Source of the DNA: Cupriavidus basilensis
GTDB lineage: Bacteria > Pseudomonadota > Gammaproteobacteria > Burkholderiales > Burkholderiaceae
DNA: 64,000 nucleotides
Direction: 5' to 3'
Assembly: GCF_000876015.1 (NCBI RefSeq)
Contig: NZ_BBQM01000014.1
Location: 124,001-188,000, forward strand
Shown: positions 15,252-25,395 of the stretch, in pieces
How the letters are laid out: the number at the start of each line of letters is the position of its first letter
Position numbering within the stretch: position 1 is the stretch's first letter
Made by a program: the position numbers and the translations under genes
The notes under the pieces: generated by a model
What the model was told of the DNA's origin: nothing
Seen by the model: only the letters and a program-made list of their open reading frames with translations
Database searches by the model: none

Positions 15252-18209
15252 GTGAAATTGTTGCGATTGGACGGCGTCCTGCGTCGTGTGCCGGCCGTGC
15301 GAAGAGGCCGCCGGGATACGATCATGACCAGGGTCGGGCTGGGTGCGTTGCTGGCGCCGCTGCTGGCCTCATTGCTGGCGCTGCTTGCCGCCTGGTGCTG
15401 CCCGGCGCAGGCGCAGGCGCCCGCACCGGCCGGCGTGCGTCCGCCCAACATCGCCTTCCACTACGGCAGCAAGCCTCCCGTGGATGCCTTGCAGGCATTC
15501 GACATCGCCGTGGTCGAGCCCGACAGCGGCTTCGATCCGCGCCGCGCCGCCACGCCGAAGACCGCCTGGTTCGCCTACGTCAGCGTGGGCGAGGTCGAGC
15601 CGTCGCGCCCCTACCTCAAGGACATGCCCAAGGCCTGGCTGACCGGCAACAACGATGCCTGGGGCGCCCGCGTGGTCGACCAGGCCGCGCCGGGCTGGCC
15701 CGCCTTCTACGTCGACAAGGTGATCGCGCCGCTGTGGGAGCGCGGCTATCGCGGCTTCTTCCTCGACACGCTCGATTCCTACCAGCTGGTGGCCAAGACC
15801 GACGCCGAGCGCGCGCGGCAGGAAGCCGGCATGGTCGCCGTGATCCGCGCCATCAAGGCGCGCTACCCGGACGCCCGGCTGATCTTCAACCGCGGCTTCG
15901 AGATCCTGCCGCAGATCAACCAGCTCGCCTACGCGGTCGCGTTCGAATCGCTGTACCGCGGCTGGGACCAGGGCAACAAGCGCTACACCGAAGTCAGCGA
16001 CGCCGACCGCGCGTGGCTGCTCGGCCAGGCCCGCACCATCCGCGAGCAGTACCGCCTGCCGGTGATCTCGATCGACTACTGCCCGCCGGCCGAGCGCCAG
16101 TGCGCGCGCGACACCGCGGCGCGCATCCGCGCGCAGGACATCATTCCCTACGTGGCCGATCCCGGCCTGCAGACGGTCGGCATCGGCAGCATCGAGGTCA
16201 TGCCGCGCCGCGTGCTGGTGGTGCAGGACCGCGAGCCCGGCGTGTCGATCGACGATTCCGCCGGCGTGCGCTTCGTTTCCATGCCGCTGAACTACCTCGG
16301 CTACCGCGTCGACTTCGCCGAGGCCAGCGAGCCGCTGCCGGAGATCGGCCCGGACCGCTACGCCGGCGTGGTGGTGTGGATGGACGGCAACGTGCGCGCC
16401 GAGCCGGGCCGCCTGTTCAGCTGGGTCCAGCGCAACATCGGCCAGGGCATCCCGGTGGCGTTCCTGAACGATTTCGGCGCGCGCATCGGCGGCTCGCTGG
16501 CGTCGTCGCTGCAGCTCGAGGCGGTCAAGGGCAAGATCGGCAAGACCGCCGAGATCGTGTCGAAGGACCCGATGATGGGCTTCGAGATGCCGGTGGCGCC
16601 GGACCGCACCCGGGCCGCCCCCGTGCAGGTGGGCGCCGGCCCGGGCTTCCGCTCGCTGCTGCGCCTGCGCTCGGGCACGCTGACCTACGACGCGGCCGCG
16701 ATCACGCCCTGGGGCGGCTACGTGATGGGCCCGTACGCGGTGCGCCAGAGCGTCAACGACCAGGACCGCTGGGTGGTGCAGCCGCTGGACTTCCTGCGCG
16801 CCGCGCTGCGCCTGCCGTCCATGCCGGTGCCGGACGTGACCACCGAGAACGGGCGCCGCCTGCTGACCATCCACGTCGACGGCGACGGCTTCGCCTCGCG
16901 CGCCGAGATCCCCGGCGGCGGCTTCTCCGGCGAGGTGCTGTTCCGCGAGATCTGGGACCACTACCGCCTGCCGATGACGATGTCCATCATCCAGGGCGAG
17001 GTCTCCAGCGACGGCATGTACCCCAAGCTGACCGCGCAGCTCGAGCCGATCGCGCGCAAGGTCTTCGCGCAGCCCTACGTGGAGGTGGCCAGCCACACCT
17101 TCTCGCACCCGTTCGACTGGGGCCGCACCGTGCCCAACGGCACGCACGCGCAGAACCCGACCGAAGGCGACGACGACTACCACCTCGCCATTCCCGGCTA
17201 CCAGATGGACCTGCGGCGCGAGATCGGCGGCTCGATCGACTACATCAACCGCACGCTGGCGCCCGCCAACAAGCCGGTCAGCATGCTGCTGTGGTCGGGC
17301 GACTGCCAGGCGCCGGCCGAAGCCATCAAGCTGGCCGACCAGGCCGGCGTGCTCAACATGAACGGCGGCGACACGCTCATCACGCGCAGCAACCCGACCT
17401 GGACCGCGATCTCGCCGCTCGGCGTGAACAAGGGCGACGGCACCTTCCAGGTGTTCGCGCCCAACCAGAACGAGAACATCTACACCAATCTGTGGCACGG
17501 CCCGTTCTACGGCTTCGAGCGCGTGATCGAGACCTACGAGCTGACCGACCGGCCGTACCGCTTCAAGTCGGTCAACATCTACTACCACAACTATTCCGGC
17601 ACCAAGGCCGCCTCGCTCAAGGCGCTGCACAAGGTCTACGACTACGTGCTGAGCCAGCCGCTGATGCCGGTGCACGCCAGCGACTACGTGCGCAAGGTGA
17701 TCGACTGGCAAGGCATGGCGGTGGCGCGCGAGGTCGGCGGCGACAGCGGCGGCCAGCCCGGCGCCTGGATCGTGCGCGGCGACGGCAACCTGCGCAACGT
17801 GCGCTGGACCGGCGCCGGCGTGCCCGACGTGGCCGCCTCGCTGAACGTGACCGGCACCTCGCCGGCGCCCGGCGGCGGCGTCTACGTGCACCTGGCCGAT
17901 GGCGACTCGCGCATCGTGATGCGCGACGGCGCGGCCCAGGCGCCGGCGGTGCCGCAGATCGTCGAGGCCAGCGGCTTCGTGCGCGGCTGGCAGCGCGGCG
18001 TCCAGGACGGCGCGCAGCACATCCGCTTCGAGTTCAGCGGCTACACCAAGCCCTTCTTCCGTCTCGCCGGCGCCGAGCGCTGCCGGGTCGCCATCGATGG
18101 CAAGGCGGTACAGGGCGTGCGCGAGCGCGGCACGCTGCGTATCGATACCACTCCCGTTCCCGATCCGAACAATGCCAAGCAAAGCGTCGAAATCACCTGC
18201 GCGGCCTGA
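15252..18209 (+). CDS. pelA: PelA: Pel polysaccharide deacetylase/hydrolase
   Basis: Periplasmic bifunctional enzyme (985 residues) of Pel exopolysaccharide production. It partially de-N-acetylates the polymer and can cleave it. A Sec signal peptide ends near PAQAQA. The N-terminal hydrolase barrel carries E232 in VAFESLY, which I align with catalytic E218 of the Pseudomonas protein. A reductase-like middle domain follows. The deacetylase site is visible as D543/D545 in HVDGDGF and H615/H619 in SHTFSHPFDW, with the same spacing as D528/D530 and H600/H604 in Pseudomonas. The GTG at 15252 has an AAGGGGCC ribosome-binding site; an ATG at 15324 gives a shorter, textbook signal peptide and is the alternative. 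First gene of pelABCDEFG. Confidence 0.95.
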   Translation: MKLLRLDGVLRRVPAVRRGRRDTIMTRVGLGALLAPLLASLLALLAAWCCPAQAQAPAPAGVRPPNIAFHYGSKPPVDALQAFDIAVVEPDSGFDPRRAATPKTAWFAYVSVGEVEPSRPYLKDMPKAWLTGNNDAWGARVVDQAAPGWPAFYVDKVIAPLWERGYRGFFLDTLDSYQLVAKTDAERARQEAGMVAVIRAIKARYPDARLIFNRGFEILPQINQLAYAVAFESLYRGWDQGNKRYTEVSDADRAWLLGQARTIREQYRLPVISIDYCPPAERQCARDTAARIRAQDIIPYVADPGLQTVGIGSIEVMPRRVLVVQDREPGVSIDDSAGVRFVSMPLNYLGYRVDFAEASEPLPEIGPDRYAGVVVWMDGNVRAEPGRLFSWVQRNIGQGIPVAFLNDFGARIGGSLASSLQLEAVKGKIGKTAEIVSKDPMMGFEMPVAPDRTRAAPVQVGAGPGFRSLLRLRSGTLTYDAAAITPWGGYVMGPYAVRQSVNDQDRWVVQPLDFLRAALRLPSMPVPDVTTENGRRLLTIHVDGDGFASRAEIPGGGFSGEVLFREIWDHYRLPMTMSIIQGEVSSDGMYPKLTAQLEPIARKVFAQPYVEVASHTFSHPFDWGRTVPNGTHAQNPTEGDDDYHLAIPGYQMDLRREIGGSIDYINRTLAPANKPVSMLLWSGDCQAPAEAIKLADQAGVLNMNGGDTLITRSNPTWTAISPLGVNKGDGTFQVFAPNQNENIYTNLWHGPFYGFERVIETYELTDRPYRFKSVNIYYHNYSGTKAASLKALHKVYDYVLSQPLMPVHASDYVRKVIDWQGMAVAREVGGDSGGQPGAWIVRGDGNLRNVRWTGAGVPDVAASLNVTGTSPAPGGGVYVHLADGDSRIVMRDGAAQAPAVPQIVEASGFVRGWQRGVQDGAQHIRFEFSGYTKPFFRLAGAERCRVAIDGKAVQGVRERGTLRIDTTPVPDPNNAKQSVEITCAA

Positions 18210-21200
18210 GCGCGAGCGGCTGCTGCCGCCTGCGTTCGTGCTGACCTTCACCGCGATGGTGGGGATCGGCCTGGCGCTGATGTTCCCGCGCGAGACCCTG
18301 CGCGAGCGCCTGCTCGGCGAAGGCCGCGCGGTCGACGGGCTGAGCATGGCCTACCTGGAAGCCTGGTGGCGCGCCTCGCCCGACGACAGCGGCTTCATGG
18401 CCGTGCTGGCCGAGCAGTACGCGCGCACCGGCCGCCTGGACGAGGCCGAAAGCATGCTCGGCCGCCTCGAGGCGCGCTACAACGCGGCGCGCCAGGGCCC
18501 GGTGCGCAACCCCGCCGACGCCGACCTGCCCGGCCAGGTGCTGCGCACCCGCATCGAGATCATGCAGCAGCGCGCGTTCGCCGCGCAGCCGGACACGCCC
18601 GAGCGCAAGCTGTACGTGGACCGCCTCGCCGGCCTGCTCGACCAGGCCGTGCCGATGCCGTGGTCGCGCGGCGACCTCGAGGACCTTGCCACCACCGCGC
18701 GCGCGGTCAACGCGCTCAAGCCGGCGCAGGCGTTCTACCGCGCGCTGGCCAAGAGCGACCCGGCCCGCGCCGAGCTGTGGAACGCGCAGGCCGCCTCGGC
18801 CGCGCTGGCTGGCGGCGACTACCAGCAGGCCGCCGAAGCGCTGTTCAGCGCGCAGGCGCGCGCCACCGACCCGGCCGAGCAGCGCCGGCTGTTCCTGGCC
18901 GGCCTCAAGACGCTGCAGTCCGGCAACCTGCTGGACCAGGCGCTGGCCCAGGCCGAGCAGCGCGGCGGCAAGCTGCTCGACAACGCCGAAGTCCTGCGCT
19001 ACCTGACCCGGCTGGCGCTGGCCGCCAACCGGCCCGAGCAGGCCGCGCGCTATGTCGAGCGCCTGCTGCGCCAGCCGCCCAGCGTGCAGGGCCTGCCGGC
19101 CGCGCCGCGCGCCGAGCTCCGGCGCGCCGAAGTGCGGCGCATCGCCGCCACGCAGCCGTGGGCCGCGCAGGGCGTGGTGTTCCTCGACGGCCCGCGCGGG
19201 CTGGCGCTGCGCCGCGCGATGGGCGAGGACGGCATGCCGCATCTGCGCCGCGTGGCCGATACGCCGGGCGCCACCGCGGCATCGGCGCCCGCCGCCGCGC
19301 CCGCCGCTGCCGCCGCCACCGATCCCGCCGCGGCCGATCGCGCCTTCAACGCGGACGACTACGAACTCGCGTTCCAGGTGTTCCTGTCCGCCGGCAAGCT
19401 GAACGATGCCCAGCGCGTGGCCGAGACCGCGGTCAAGCGCCTGCCGGGCTCCGCGCGCTGGCGCGAGCGCCTGGCCCAGGTGGCCGAATGGAACCGCCAG
19501 CCCGCGGTCGCGCTGCAGAGCTGGCTCGAATACGCCCAGGCCAGCAACGACGAGGCCGCGTGGAAGGCGGTGCTGCGCCTGGCGCCGGCCCTCAACGACG
19601 ACCGCGCCTACCTGGCCGCGCTGCGCCACCGCGCCGGCAACGGCGACCTCGCCACCATCGACGAGGTGGTCGCCACCTACGAGCGGCTCGGCGAGCCCGA
19701 GGACGCGATGGCGTTCCTGCAGGGCCTCAGCCAGGGCCCCAACGCGCGCCCGGCGATGGAGCGCCAGGCCGAGCTGGCCGAGCGCGCCGGCAAGGACGCG
19801 CGCGCCTTCGAGCTGTACACGGCGCTGCAGACGCGCTTCGGCCCGCGCCCGCAATACGCGCTCAAGCAGGCCAACCTGCTCTACGTGCGCGGCGCGCTGC
19901 GCGAGGCGCTGCAGGCGATGGTGCCGTCGATGAAGAAAGCCGGCCCGGCCGACATCGAGTTCTGGCGCACGCTGACTGAGCTGGCGCGCCTGAACCAGCG
20001 CGACGACCTGCTCGAGCAAGGCTACCGGCAACTGATGCTGGCGATGGCCGAGACGCACGACGACCACTGCCTGAAGATGCCGCCCGGCGCCGGGCGCAAC
20101 GACTGCCTGGCCGAGGTGCGCGACACCGAGGAATCGGACTTCTCCAACCTGATCGACTTCTACGACAGCTCGCCCATCGATGCCGGGCGCATCGCCGAAG
20201 CCGGCTGGCGCAAGGGCGGCAAGCTCGAGTCGCTCGAGCTCGCCATCAACTACTACACCCGCGCGCGCGCCTACGGCCGCGTCGCCAGCCTGCTGCAGGC
20301 GATGACGCCCGCGCAGCTGCGGCAGGCCGAGCAGGCCAGCCGCTTCCTCGCCATGCGCGCCGAGTACCTGCGCGCGCGCGGCGAGCGCGAGCGGGCGCTG
20401 GCCGACCTGCGCCGCGCCGCCGCGCTGCCCGACGCCGGCAGCGAGACGCTGGCCGCGCTGATGTGGTCGCTGGTGGACCTGGGCTCCGACACCGAGGTGC
20501 GCGCCATGATGCAGCGCTTGCAGGGCGAGGCCGAAGGCAACCCCGACCTGTGGGGCGCCTTCGCCGCCGGCAGCATGCGCTTCCAGGACGGCCGCGGCTC
20601 GCTGCACTACCTGCGCAAGATGGCCAGCGGCAAGAGCGCCGACCCGCTCTGGCTGGGCCTGGCCGCCGACGCCTACGACGCCATCGGCCAGACCGACACC
20701 GGCTGGCGCCTGCGCCGCCAGGCCTGGATCGACCTGCACAGCGACAAGACCCCGGAAGGCCGCCGCGCCTCCGACCCGCGCGCGTTCGGCCCGGCCGCCG
20801 AGGAAGAAGACGAGCAAGGCGGCCCGGCCCCGGCCGAGCTGCAGCGCCAGACCGTGGCGCTGGGCCAGATCTTCGCCTCGGGCGACGTCTCGCGGCGGCT
20901 GGTGATGGAGATGCTGCGCGCCGACCGCACCGTGATGGCCGGCAGCCGCGCCGCCGACTGGACCGGCCCGGTCGCGCCGAAGTCGCGCCTGGGCGAGATC
21001 CCGGGCCTGCCGCCGCTGGCGCTCAAGCTGCCGCAGGACATGGCGCAGCGCGAGGCGCGCCAGCAGGCGGTGGTCTCCGCCGCCGCCAGGGAAGTGGCGC
21101 TGGCGTGGGCGCTGTCGAACGAATCCAACGCGCTCGCGCGTGCCTGGCTGGCGCGCCAGTACGCGCGCCAGTTGCTGCGCCCGGCCTATGCCGAGGTCAC

Positions 21201-22329
21201 GCTGGCGCTGGCCGGCGGCGACCTGAACGCGCTCGACCGCGTGCTGGAGCGCCAGGCCGGCCGCGTGCCGGTGGACAACCAGATCGAGGCCAACATGCAG
21301 CTCGACCGCCTCGGCGCGGCGCAGACGCAGGCCTTCGAGACGCAGGACGTCGCCCGTACCGACGACAGCCTGCAGGAAACGGTGCAGGAGTCGCTGCTGT
21401 TCAACGCGCAGGCCATCGAGCCGCGCGTGACCTACCAGCGCCAGAGCCCGCTGGCCTATTTCAACTACAGCCTGGCCGGCGGCGTGCGCCTGTGGGACGG
21501 CTACGACCTCAACCTGCGCGGCGTCTGGCGCAGCCAGCACAGCACCGACCAGACCCAGCTCACCGGCGTGCCGGGCTCGGACCAGCGCGGCGAGCTGTCG
21601 CTGGGCTACCGCGACCAGCACAAGCGCTGGCGCCTCGCGGTGGGGCGCCGCGACGGCCTCGACAGCATGACCACCGCGCGCTTCACCGGCGAGTGGCGCG
21701 AGGACAGCCGCCTGAGCTTCACCACCGAGGCGGGCCTGAACCAGAGCGCCGACGAATCGGCCGCGCTGCGCGTGGGCGGCGCCAAGGACGTGCTTGGCCT
21801 GGGCGCGACCTGGAACTTCAGCCTGCGCGAGTTCGCCGGCGCGCGCGTCGAGTACAACCGCTTCCGCGGCCAGGACGGCTCGTCGCTGGGCAACGGCATG
21901 GTGTACGACTTCGAGCTCGGCTACCGCATCCGCACCGCCTACCCCGACTACACCGTGCGGCTGGTGGGCACCCATGCCCGCTACAACACGCGCAGCGGCA
22001 CGCTCAGCGGCAAGCTGGCCACGCTGGTGCCCACCGACGACGAAGCCACGCCGGCGTTCTACATGCCGCAAGGCTTCACGCAGGCCGGCGTGACCTTCGG
22101 CTTCGGCACCGAGCTGCTCGACGACTACACGCACAAGTGGCGGCCGTTCGCCGAGCTCGGCCTGCTGCACGACACCCGCGCGGGGCAGAACTTCCGCGCG
22201 CAACTGGGCATCGCGGGCACGGTCCTCGGCAACGATCACCTGTCCATGTACTTGCAGCACGAAACCGCCGCGCGCAACGGCGGCACGCCGCTGACCGAAG
22301 TGGGGGTGCGTTACAGATGGCTTTTTTGA
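18172..22329 (+). CDS. pelB: PelB: TPR scaffold and outer-membrane export barrel
   Basis: A 1385-residue secretion protein that guides Pel through the periplasm and out. An N-terminal membrane helix (PPAFVLTFTAMVGIGLALMF) anchors it in the inner membrane. A long helical TPR superhelix fills roughly residues 60-1000, interrupted by an Ala-rich linker near residue 380. The last 300 or so residues are a beta-barrel with alternating hydrophobic strands (from SPLAYFNYSLAGGVRLWDGY) and a terminal aromatic (YRWLF), the outer-membrane insertion signal. Length is close to Pseudomonas PelB. The ATG at 18172 lies 38 bases inside pelA, implying coupled translation. Confidence 0.95.
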   Translation: MPSKASKSPARPERERLLPPAFVLTFTAMVGIGLALMFPRETLRERLLGEGRAVDGLSMAYLEAWWRASPDDSGFMAVLAEQYARTGRLDEAESMLGRLEARYNAARQGPVRNPADADLPGQVLRTRIEIMQQRAFAAQPDTPERKLYVDRLAGLLDQAVPMPWSRGDLEDLATTARAVNALKPAQAFYRALAKSDPARAELWNAQAASAALAGGDYQQAAEALFSAQARATDPAEQRRLFLAGLKTLQSGNLLDQALAQAEQRGGKLLDNAEVLRYLTRLALAANRPEQAARYVERLLRQPPSVQGLPAAPRAELRRAEVRRIAATQPWAAQGVVFLDGPRGLALRRAMGEDGMPHLRRVADTPGATAASAPAAAPAAAAATDPAAADRAFNADDYELAFQVFLSAGKLNDAQRVAETAVKRLPGSARWRERLAQVAEWNRQPAVALQSWLEYAQASNDEAAWKAVLRLAPALNDDRAYLAALRHRAGNGDLATIDEVVATYERLGEPEDAMAFLQGLSQGPNARPAMERQAELAERAGKDARAFELYTALQTRFGPRPQYALKQANLLYVRGALREALQAMVPSMKKAGPADIEFWRTLTELARLNQRDDLLEQGYRQLMLAMAETHDDHCLKMPPGAGRNDCLAEVRDTEESDFSNLIDFYDSSPIDAGRIAEAGWRKGGKLESLELAINYYTRARAYGRVASLLQAMTPAQLRQAEQASRFLAMRAEYLRARGERERALADLRRAAALPDAGSETLAALMWSLVDLGSDTEVRAMMQRLQGEAEGNPDLWGAFAAGSMRFQDGRGSLHYLRKMASGKSADPLWLGLAADAYDAIGQTDTGWRLRRQAWIDLHSDKTPEGRRASDPRAFGPAAEEEDEQGGPAPAELQRQTVALGQIFASGDVSRRLVMEMLRADRTVMAGSRAADWTGPVAPKSRLGEIPGLPPLALKLPQDMAQREARQQAVVSAAAREVALAWALSNESNALARAWLARQYARQLLRPAYAEVTLALAGGDLNALDRVLERQAGRVPVDNQIEANMQLDRLGAAQTQAFETQDVARTDDSLQETVQESLLFNAQAIEPRVTYQRQSPLAYFNYSLAGGVRLWDGYDLNLRGVWRSQHSTDQTQLTGVPGSDQRGELSLGYRDQHKRWRLAVGRRDGLDSMTTARFTGEWREDSRLSFTTEAGLNQSADESAALRVGGAKDVLGLGATWNFSLREFAGARVEYNRFRGQDGSSLGNGMVYDFELGYRIRTAYPDYTVRLVGTHARYNTRSGTLSGKLATLVPTDDEATPAFYMPQGFTQAGVTFGFGTELLDDYTHKWRPFAELGLLHDTRAGQNFRAQLGIAGTVLGNDHLSMYLQHETAARNGGTPLTEVGVRYRWLF

Positions 22330-22396
22330 TCCGGCCCGGCACGGCGTGCCGGTCCATCGCATGAAATCGGATTCAATCGAGAAGGGGAGAAGCGTC

Positions 22397-22954
22397 ATGG
22401 AAACAACGAGCAAGACGCCGCGTCGCGCGGCACGCCTGCTGGGCTGGTGCGGTGCGCTGGGCGCGGCCCTGTGGCTGGCCGGCTGCGCGGTCACGGACGT
22501 GGGCCGCGCGCCCGCGCTGAGCGCCGGCGAAGCGCTGGCGGTGCTGCCGATCGTCAACTACACCGAGACGCCGCAGGCCGGCCTGCGCGCCGAGGCCATC
22601 GCCGAGAGCCTGCTCAAGACCGGCGGCGTCACCAACGTGCGCCGCTATCCGGCCAGCCTGAATCCGGAAACGCTGTTCGAGCCGGCCGAGCGCGAATCGG
22701 TGGGCAAGGCGCTGGAATGGGCGCGCACGCAGAAGCTGCGCTACGCGCTGACCGGCGCGGTGCAGGAATGGCGCTACAAGGTCGGCGTGGACGGCGAGCC
22801 GGCGGTGGGCATCTCGCTGCAGCTGCTGGACGTGAGCACCGGCGAAGTGGTGTGGTCCGCCACCGGCAGCGACAGCGGCTGGAGCCGCGAATCGCTGTCC
22901 GGCACGGCGCAGAAGCTGCTGCGCCGCCTGCTGGCGCCGCTGCGCCAGGGTTGA
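22397..22954 (+). CDS. pelC: PelC: outer-membrane lipoprotein of Pel export
   Basis: A 185-residue lipoprotein that in Pseudomonas assembles as a ring on the inner face of the outer membrane and funnels Pel toward PelB. The signal peptide ends in the lipobox LAGC with the lipidated cysteine at C30. The mature part has the expected fold markers (ALAVLPIVNYTETPQAG, LRYALTGAVQEW, LLDVSTGEVVWSATG). A strong AAGGGGAGA ribosome-binding site supports ATG 22397 rather than upstream in-frame starts. It sits 67 bases after pelB and 19 before pelD. Confidence 0.94.
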   Translation: METTSKTPRRAARLLGWCGALGAALWLAGCAVTDVGRAPALSAGEALAVLPIVNYTETPQAGLRAEAIAESLLKTGGVTNVRRYPASLNPETLFEPAERESVGKALEWARTQKLRYALTGAVQEWRYKVGVDGEPAVGISLQLLDVSTGEVVWSATGSDSGWSRESLSGTAQKLLRRLLAPLRQG

Positions 22955-22973
22955 GCCGGAGGAGGGTGTGATC

Positions 22974-24416
22974 GTGGCCAAGACAGCCGACAAGATACGG
23001 GAAGGACAGGGCATTGGCGCGGGCGGCCGCTATCTGCGGCTGATCGCGCCGGCCACGAGCGGACCGGTATCGCTGGTCGAGCTGGTGGTGACCATGATCC
23101 TGGCGATGGGGCTGGCCTATCTGGTGCTGCCCGGTAATCCGCTGCTGCTCGGCCTGGGCTTTCCCTGGGCCTGGCTGCTGCCGATGATCCTGGCGCTGCG
23201 CTACGGCACGCTGATCGGCGTGGGCAGCGTGCTGATGATGCTCGGCGGCTGGTTCTTCTTCCACCAGACCGGCGCGCAGCCGGGCGAGTTTCCGCGCCTG
23301 TTCTTCCTCGGCGGCCTGCTGATGGTGCTGGTGGCCGGCCAGTTCGGCGACGTGTGGGGCACGCGGCTGGCGCGCGCGCGCGCGGTCAACCGCTACCTGG
23401 AAGAACGCCTGGCCGCGCTCACCAAGAACCACTACCTGCTGCGCGTGTCGCACGCGCGGCTGGAAAACGACCTGCTGGCCAAGCCCACCACGCTGCGCGA
23501 CACGCTCTCGCAGATGCGCGCGGTGTCGCTCGAGAACGGCAGCGCCGCCGGCGGCGAGCTGGTCGGCGCGCGCGCGATGCTGCCGGTGGTGGCGCAGGCC
23601 TGCCAGCTCGAGGCGGCCGCGCTCTACGCGGTGCATGGCGACACCGTGGCCGGCGAGGCGTCGGCGCGGATCGGCCCGAACTTCGAGTTCGATGCCGACG
23701 ACGCGCTGGTGCGCCACTGCCTGGAGACGCGCCAGCTCGCGCACCTGCAGACCAGCGGCCCGGCGGGCCACGTGCCCGACCATCCGCCCACGCGCTACCT
23801 GGCGGTCGCGCCCGTGCTGTCCGGCGCCGACAAGCTGGTCGGCCTGCTGGTGGTCGAGCGCATGCCGTTCCTGTCGCTCAACTATGAGAACCTGCAGCTG
23901 CTCATGGTGCTGATGGGCTATTACGCCGACGGCATCGAGCATGCCGCCTCCACGCGCGCCATCGAGGCCGCGATCCCGGGCGTGCCGTACGATTTCGCGC
24001 TGGACTACGCGCGCCTGTCGCGCCTGCGCCGCGACAGCGGCATCGAAAGCACGGTGGTGGCGCTGGTGTTCGACCTGGACGAATCGCGCGACGCGCTGTT
24101 CGAGCAGGTCATCCGCAGCCGCCGCGCGCTCGACGTGGCGTGGCCGCTGACCAGCGCGCACCAGCGCGCGCTGCTCACGCTGATGCCGCTGTCCGGCAGC
24201 GAGGCGGCCTCGGCCTACCTGGTGCGCATCGAGGACATGCTGCGCGCCCAGTTCGGCACCGACTTCGAGGCCGCGCGCATCGGCGTGCATACGCTGGCGG
24301 TGCCCGCCAGCGCGCCGGTGGAGCCGCTGGTGCGGCTGCTGCACCGCTGCCACGTGGACGTGCAGCCGGCGCCGGTGCCAGTGCCGATCGCGCTGAGCGA
24401 GGCCGGCCGTGGGTAA
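22974..24416 (+). CDS. pelD: PelD: c-di-GMP receptor of the Pel synthase complex
   Basis: Inner-membrane receptor (480 residues) that activates Pel synthesis on binding c-di-GMP. Four membrane helices lie within residues 30-130 (for example LVELVVTMILAMGLAYLVL and MILALRYGTLIGVGSVLMML). A GAF domain and a degenerate GGDEF domain follow. The ligand-binding RxxD motif is present as R384-A-L-D387, which I align with R367/D370 of Pseudomonas PelD. No GGDEF active-site signature is visible, as expected for a receptor. GTG 22974 is chosen because AGGAGG ends eight bases upstream; the GTG at 22968 is too close. Confidence 0.94.
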   Translation: MAKTADKIREGQGIGAGGRYLRLIAPATSGPVSLVELVVTMILAMGLAYLVLPGNPLLLGLGFPWAWLLPMILALRYGTLIGVGSVLMMLGGWFFFHQTGAQPGEFPRLFFLGGLLMVLVAGQFGDVWGTRLARARAVNRYLEERLAALTKNHYLLRVSHARLENDLLAKPTTLRDTLSQMRAVSLENGSAAGGELVGARAMLPVVAQACQLEAAALYAVHGDTVAGEASARIGPNFEFDADDALVRHCLETRQLAHLQTSGPAGHVPDHPPTRYLAVAPVLSGADKLVGLLVVERMPFLSLNYENLQLLMVLMGYYADGIEHAASTRAIEAAIPGVPYDFALDYARLSRLRRDSGIESTVVALVFDLDESRDALFEQVIRSRRALDVAWPLTSAHQRALLTLMPLSGSEAASAYLVRIEDMLRAQFGTDFEAARIGVHTLAVPASAPVEPLVRLLHRCHVDVQPAPVPVPIALSEAGRG

Positions 24417-25395
24417 GCTCGGCATCGGCGGCATCGCCGCGCAAATCGCCGCCCTGGCGCTGCTTGCGCGCGCGGGCAACAGCAGCGCGCTGCTGCTCGC
24501 CTTCCTGGGCGCGCAGGCGCTGTCCGCCGCGATGATCGCGATGGTGCTGTGGCGGCTGCTGCCGCGGCGCTTCCGCGTGCCGTTCGCGTGGACCTACGGC
24601 TACCTGTTCGCGTTCTGCTTCCTGGTGCCGCTGGCCGGCAGCATCGTCTGCGCGGGCAGCCTGCTGATCGCGCGCCTGCTGCCGGCGCGCCGCGCCGCGG
24701 GCGGCATCGGCATGGTCGGCCTGCCGGTGTTCGTGACCCACCTGATCTCGCGCGTCACGCACGGCGGCGGCGCCCGCCTGCGCGCGCAGCTCGGCAACAC
24801 GCGCGCGCCGCTGCCCGAGCGCATGACCGCGCTGGTGGCCATGCAGTCGATGCCGGCGCGCACTTCCAGCCCGGTGCTGCGCGACCTGCTGGCCGACAGC
24901 GCCGACGACGTGCGGCTGCTGGCCTACGGCATGCTCGACGGCGCCGAGAAGCAGCTCACGCAGCGCATCCTGGCCGAGCTGCCGCGCCTGGACGAAGCGC
25001 GCGACGACGCCGAGCGCGCCGAGATCCACAAGCGCCTGGCCGACCTGTACTGGGAACTGATCTACCAGAACCTGGTGCAGGGCGACGTCTACCGCTACAC
25101 CGCCGACCAGGTCGAGCATCACGCCCGCGCCGCGCTGGAGGCGGACGCCGGCCAGCCCGGCCTGTGGTACATGCGCGGCCGCCTGGCGCTGAACCGCAAC
25201 GAGCCCGCGCAGGCGCGCGAATGGCTGGAGCGCGCCGAGCGCCTCGGCTTCGCGCGCGAGCGCACGCTGCCGCTGCTGGCCGAAGCCGCCTACCTGGAGC
25301 GCGACTACGCCGCGGTGCGCGCCATCCTGCTGTCGTTCGACAGTCCATCGCCGCTGCCCCTGGTGCGGCCCATGCTGCGTTACTGGCGATCATGA
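24409..25395 (+). CDS. pelE: PelE: membrane/TPR component of the Pel synthase complex
   Basis: A 328-residue inner-membrane protein of the Pel synthase complex. Two or three N-terminal helices (AAQIAALALLARAG, LLLAFLGAQALSAAMIAMVL, YLFAFCFLVPLAG) precede a cytoplasmic helical-repeat part resembling TPRs (LWYMRGRLALNRNEPAQARE, then WLERAERLGFARERTLPLLA). In Pseudomonas it helps hold PelD, PelF and PelG together. The GTG start overlaps the pelD stop by eight bases and its own TGA overlaps the pelF ATG, so translation is coupled on both sides. Confidence 0.92.
   Translation: MGKLGIGGIAAQIAALALLARAGNSSALLLAFLGAQALSAAMIAMVLWRLLPRRFRVPFAWTYGYLFAFCFLVPLAGSIVCAGSLLIARLLPARRAAGGIGMVGLPVFVTHLISRVTHGGGARLRAQLGNTRAPLPERMTALVAMQSMPARTSSPVLRDLLADSADDVRLLAYGMLDGAEKQLTQRILAELPRLDEARDDAERAEIHKRLADLYWELIYQNLVQGDVYRYTADQVEHHARAALEADAGQPGLWYMRGRLALNRNEPAQAREWLERAERLGFARERTLPLLAEAAYLERDYAAVRAILLSFDSPSPLPLVRPMLRYWRS

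Noticed and set aside
15369..22557. Very long minus-strand open frames (about 990 and 1450 codons) opposite pelA and pelB
   Set aside because: They are antisense shadows of GC-rich genes. Their translations are low-complexity His/Arg/Ala/Gly-rich and match no family, while the plus-strand frames give full Pel proteins.
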